A stretch of DNA of 8,775 nucleotides from the NCBI GenBank assembly GCA_938038165.1, contig CALHRB010000344.1:1-8775 (forward strand), written 5' to 3'. The notes beneath the pieces were generated by a model that saw nothing but the letters and a program-made list of their open reading frames with translations, was not told where the DNA came from and did no database searches. Of the stretch, positions 8,501-8,775 are shown piece by piece. The translations under genes and the position numbers were made by a program. Origin of the DNA: Candidatus Kapaibacterium sp. Its GTDB lineage: Bacteria; Bacteroidota; Ignavibacteria; Kapaibacteriales; UBA2268. The stretch's first letter is position 1; every line of letters begins with the position of its first letter.

Positions 8501-8775
8501 TCTGGTCTAAAGATAATTGCCATTTCAATTCATTTTCCGTAACAACTACTGCTGAAAATTGACCACTTCCATAATTACATACTTCTATGTTTTGTGGTTG
8601 TGTAGTAAATACTGGTAGTGGGGTAACTATTAATACGGCTGAAATTGAATTTATCCATGCTGTTGGACAACCGCTATTTCTTGCTAATAGTCTGTATTGA
8701 TACCCATTTAACCCTGTTACATCTGAAATAGCTAATGAAGTTGTTGTATATCCGCTGTAAACTCCTCCGTCAATT
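2544..8775 (-). CDS. Giant multi-Ig-domain surface protein with T9SS sorting domain (5' end outside window)
   Basis: The frame is open from the right edge (first full codon 8772-8774, taken here as residue 1) to TAA 2544-2546, giving 2,076 visible residues. A start near 8528 is not real: that codon is TTG inside an Ig module, and 82 in-frame residues of the same repeat type precede it. Modules in order: 12 Ig-like units of about 95-102 residues (1-1146, first partial), with a VC(E/N)G-type Cys early, Trp in the core, (V/I)YSG, TL.IS.V and a second Cys late (GCP or NDC); seven units of 78-89 residues (1147-1748), Ig/PKD-like; a Cys-free beta module (1749-1849); a fibronectin-III-like module (1850-1991); and a T9SS type A sorting domain (1992-2076). 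The paired Cys suggest one disulfide per module after export. No catalytic domain is visible. The likely role is a surface stalk or adhesin or a gliding-type protein, but the missing N-terminus could hold an enzyme or ligand-binding domain. An intrinsic terminator follows the stop codon. Confidence 0.93.
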   Translation of the reverse strand, partial: IDGGVYSGYTTTSLAISDVTGLNGYQYRLLARNSGCPTAWINSISAVLIVTPLPVFTTQPQNIEVCNYGSGQFSAVVVTENELKWQLSLDQNNWNDVPDNDVFDGVNTSTLTINDVSDLDVYYFRLLARNSNCPTNWLSSNIVRLSFIPNPEFTSNPQSQSVCEGSSAQFSVTTNNATNYIWQVFNLGWNNLSDGGVYSGTSTTTLQISDVTGLNGSRYRARAYNTACPLIIITSSDATLTVISQPTLVSSPVDAGVCENSQHDFTAQFDNATSYQWQYRENDQSPWLSVPDNDDFDDVTTNTLHIANVNSYNGYQFRVLAQNTGNCPTDGIPSNYATLSVNTYPDFTGNQPQDATICQGTEHTFTSTPVNADEFKWQRNNGNGFEDIDGSMDGGVYTGFGTTSLVISNVSGLNGYQYKLLARNNGCPTGWASSDVVTLTVPTEPDFTNGQPEDATVCNGNNHSFVANPSNANQFRWQRNDGNGYEDINGTMDGGIYSGFNTATLTISNVTGLDGYSYRLYARNSGCPLNWIASNEVILTVPLEPNFEGNQPQNATVCSGTNHTFTSDPLNAEQYKWQRNDGQGFVDIDANTDNGVYSGYNTTSLNISTVSGLNGFTYRLLAKNMGCPQNWAASEEALLTVPTEPDFTGNHPVDILLCAGSDHTFVSTPANADVYKWQRYDGINYQDININTDGGIYSGFNTTSLYISDVTGLDGYQYRLLAKNNGCPENWVASNPATLLVPDEPDFTDVNPENAAVCNGSSHVFSSDPLFANQYKWQRDDGDGFDDIDANTDGEIYSGFNTTELTISDVSGLDGYQYRLLARNSGCPQAWVLSDPATLTILYPPVFVANPQNLEVCENSGVHTFTATVNGNNPLTYQWQRSTDGQTFEDIEENMDGITYSGFTSNTLTLSNVTNSMNGYSYKLLASNDCQSNVSSSVATLTIKTAPVIATQPEDFSVCIGDDAQFTVQVSGSAPFDYQWMISTDDGQSWNNLEDDNVYSGTTSTTLQISNVTFDMGDHLFKVVVSNDCANGIESSVASLILLQEPNVVSDPLDDIVCEGQSAQFTASFTGDNLIYRWVYSTDGDNWSVVPDNDIYDGVNTNTLTINEGFIDGTMDGYYYRLEAQNICNSPEWLATENAQLIVNDKPTATLSGNGPLCTGQDAIFTFNLTGTAPFDIVYFDGQENQEINDINNNVYQLVIEDVNQTLTYHIVSVTDALCSNNTLGNDVTINVSAYPTVFNLTGDETYCEGTNGVTLQLSSSEIGVNYQLFKDLVEDGQLIQGTGNQIQWLNKTEGTYTVVAYNAITQCSNNMNGEVTVNESPAPSVYTLTGGTEYCEGDNGVTLTLEDSDIGFTYQLMLNGNPEGDALAGTGDALNWENVLEGTYTVVSTNDNTGCSIEMNGQVIVIEKDLPVAQIIGDQILNVCNGSDVTLNAFEVEGATYQWLFNSLEIQGATESSYTIENIQVFDEGDYSVVVTKDGCVNTSAIVEINVEETPSQLGQFTAGEDEVCQGTNNVEYAVPEVDGINYNWQYTGDGVEIIGNGNSVILNFGENATSGDLEVVAVNSCGASLPRIKSVVVNPLPNATVGSNSPVCEGNSIELSASGGASYLWSGPDGFTSYDQNPVIENAGLNNSGEYTVNIFTDDGCIKTLSVEVDVLDTPEMPDEFTEFTTTVNRPQNGVVYTVPEVQGMTYNWSYSGADVSINGTGNSVTLDFGEDATSGTLSVTVSNDCGESEARTLAITVTGPYLTISEIGTQNTGEAFDVTVTAMNNDEEYEVNEDTPINITVQTGSGTVSGSGTILEGNSSVVISVTYTNNDGEVGVKLKADNSGGEALEAGISNEFKVIASQPTTQAYNITFSDIMSRRFTISWNRGSGSGSFVVARVTSAVNVTPETGEEYDNADNDYSNAPSIGTPSDNNKIVYWGTSTSFTMTGLTALTRYHIRIWGYNGNPGLGTENFCFGTGTGNPVSQRTARFREVIAGEDLSSGSIFEVGEIVPNPAKDKISFNVQVFENLAFNIEVYNMAGERIIVAMDNVELPLGTKSIEIPFSNIAAGQYIVKVTAGNEMVIIPFVLIP
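2547..2801 (-). other. T9SS type A C-terminal sorting domain
   Basis: The last 85 residues of the giant protein contain the signature elements in order: VPNPAKDKISF (opening PNP motif and first strand), a second strand ending in VYNMAGER, then AAGQYIVKV followed by a hydrophobic end FVLIP. These match the type A sorting signal of T9SS cargo, which directs passage through the outer membrane translocon and, in studied species, is removed by the PorU sortase with attachment to a surface lipopolysaccharide. Processing here is inferred from the family. Confidence 0.93.
2802..3227 (-). other. Fibronectin-III-like module next to the sorting domain
   Basis: Residues 1850-1991 of the visible protein include PTTQAYNITF, FTISWNRGSGSGSFVVAR, VYWGTSTSFTMTGL and LTRYHIRIWGYNG. 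This layout (aromatic Trp strand, a long insertion with Asn/Asp-rich turns, then Thr-x-Tyr and a YNG turn) is a familiar fibronectin-III variant in Bacteroidota secreted proteins. A short linker joins it to the sorting domain. The sole Cys (FCFG) has no partner in the module. Confidence 0.75.
3228..3530 (-). other. Cys-free beta-sandwich module
   Basis: Residues 1749-1849 (LTISEIGTQNTGEAFDVTV, then ITVQTGSGTVSGSGT and VGVKLKADNSGG) lack the two Cys and the Trp of the Ig units. The alternating pattern and the TGSG.VSGSGT turn suggest an Ig-fold module of the Big/filamin type, often found just before the C-terminal region. The family assignment is an inference. Confidence 0.5.
3531..4289 (-). 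repeat. Diverged repeat pair flanking a different module (PKD-like)
   Basis: The modules at 4029-4289 (87 residues) and 3531-3794 (88 residues) are related: about 40 of 87 residues match by hand alignment, sharing VPEV.G..YNW.Y.G and GNSV.L.FGE.ATSG.L.V. Between them, at 3795-4028, sits an unrelated 78-residue Ig-like module (SPVCEGNSIELSASGGASY). The downstream copy has lost the first Cys, having TVNRPQNG where the upstream copy has EVCQGTNN. Confidence 0.8.
4542..5069 (-). repeat. Tandem pair of 264-bp (88-residue) repeats
   Basis: Two adjacent modules of identical length (4806-5069 and 4542-4805) share about 44 of 88 residues by hand count. Shared blocks are YCEG.NGVTL, IG..YQL, GTG and EGTYTVV followed by CS..MNG. 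Each has two Cys. This is a subfamily distinct from the 100-residue Ig units and represents a local duplication within the gene. Confidence 0.85.
5337..6242 (-). repeat. Three Ig-like modules of variable length (102, 99, 101 residues)
   Basis: The modules at 5937-6242, 5640-5936 and 5337-5639 carry the widespread Bacteroidota Ig-like pattern: P..E.CxG, YQWQ-type Trp strand, STDG, YSG or YDG, TL.(I/L)(S/N), then (N)DC or NIC. They are more divergent than the downstream-numbered 300-bp block at 6243-7742 and carry STDG before the core, like generic members of this domain type. Confidence 0.8.
6243..7742 (-). repeat. Five tandem 300-bp (100-residue) Ig-like repeats
   Basis: The units are 7443-7742, 7143-7442, 6843-7142, 6543-6842 and 6243-6542, each exactly 300 bp with no indel. 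The consensus runs P(D/N)F..(N/G).P..A.(V/I)C.G..H.F, KWQR.DG.G(F/Y)(E/D)DI, DGG(V/I)YSGF.T..L.IS.V(S/T)GL(D/N)GY.YRLLA(R/K)N.GCP. The first and third units match at 65 of 100 residues by hand count. Two Cys (positions about 14 and 83 of each unit) are conserved in all five, which suggests a disulfide per unit. The copies differ widely in DNA sequence, so this is not recent amplification. Confidence 0.95.
7743..8615 (-). repeat. Three divergent Ig-like modules (97, 95, 99 residues)
   Basis: The modules at 8325-8615, 8040-8324 and 7743-8039 keep the two Cys and the Trp strand but differ in their central motif. The outer two have VPDND(V/D)(F)D followed by TL(T/H)I, and the middle one has NLSDGGVYSGTSTTTLQIS. 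The module at 8325-8615 has VCNYGSG in place of the usual VCEG turn. Confidence 0.8.
8616..8774 (-). repeat. Partial Ig-like repeat of the 300-bp class at the window edge
   Basis: The first 53 visible residues (DGGVYSGYTTTSLAISDVTG, then NGYQYRLLARNSGCP) match the second half of the 100-residue units at 6243-7742 much better than they match the three modules that follow. The 5' half lies outside the window, so the repeat array continues upstream. Confidence 0.85.

Overview
This AT-rich 8.8-kb window carries three genes, all on the minus strand, and looks like chromosome of a member of the Bacteroidota/Chlorobiota-Ignavibacteriota group. The main evidence is the C-terminus of the largest protein, which is a type IX secretion system (T9SS) type A sorting domain; that secretion route is largely confined to this group. 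The weak or absent Shine-Dalgarno sequences and A-rich leaders fit the same assignment.

Layout in transcription order, from right to left. (1) 8775-2544: the 3' part of a giant surface or secreted protein gene. Its 5' end lies outside the window, and at least 2,076 codons are visible. The product is a chain of 12 Ig-like modules (the first cut by the window edge), seven shorter Ig/PKD-like modules, a Cys-free beta module, a fibronectin-III-like module and the T9SS sorting domain. Five consecutive Ig-like modules are exactly 100 residues (300 bp) each. (2) 2526-2491: an intrinsic terminator with a 9-bp stem and a T8 tail, closing that transcription unit. (3) 2420-807: a complete S41-family (C-terminal processing) serine protease with a PDZ domain and an intact Ser/Lys dyad. 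(4) 784-1: a membrane protein of unknown function, running off the left edge, 22 bp after the protease stop and probably cotranscribed with it.

The giant protein is probably exported by Sec and then T9SS and displayed or released at the cell surface, where its repeats would act as a stalk or in binding. No enzymatic domain is visible in the part seen here. The protease is predicted to act in the periplasm. Nothing in the sequence links it functionally to the giant protein, and the terminator separates them. I see no RNA genes, CRISPR arrays, insertion sequences or phage genes. The most interesting structure is the modular, interleaved duplication history of the giant protein. I do not see convincing evidence for a wholly new system.
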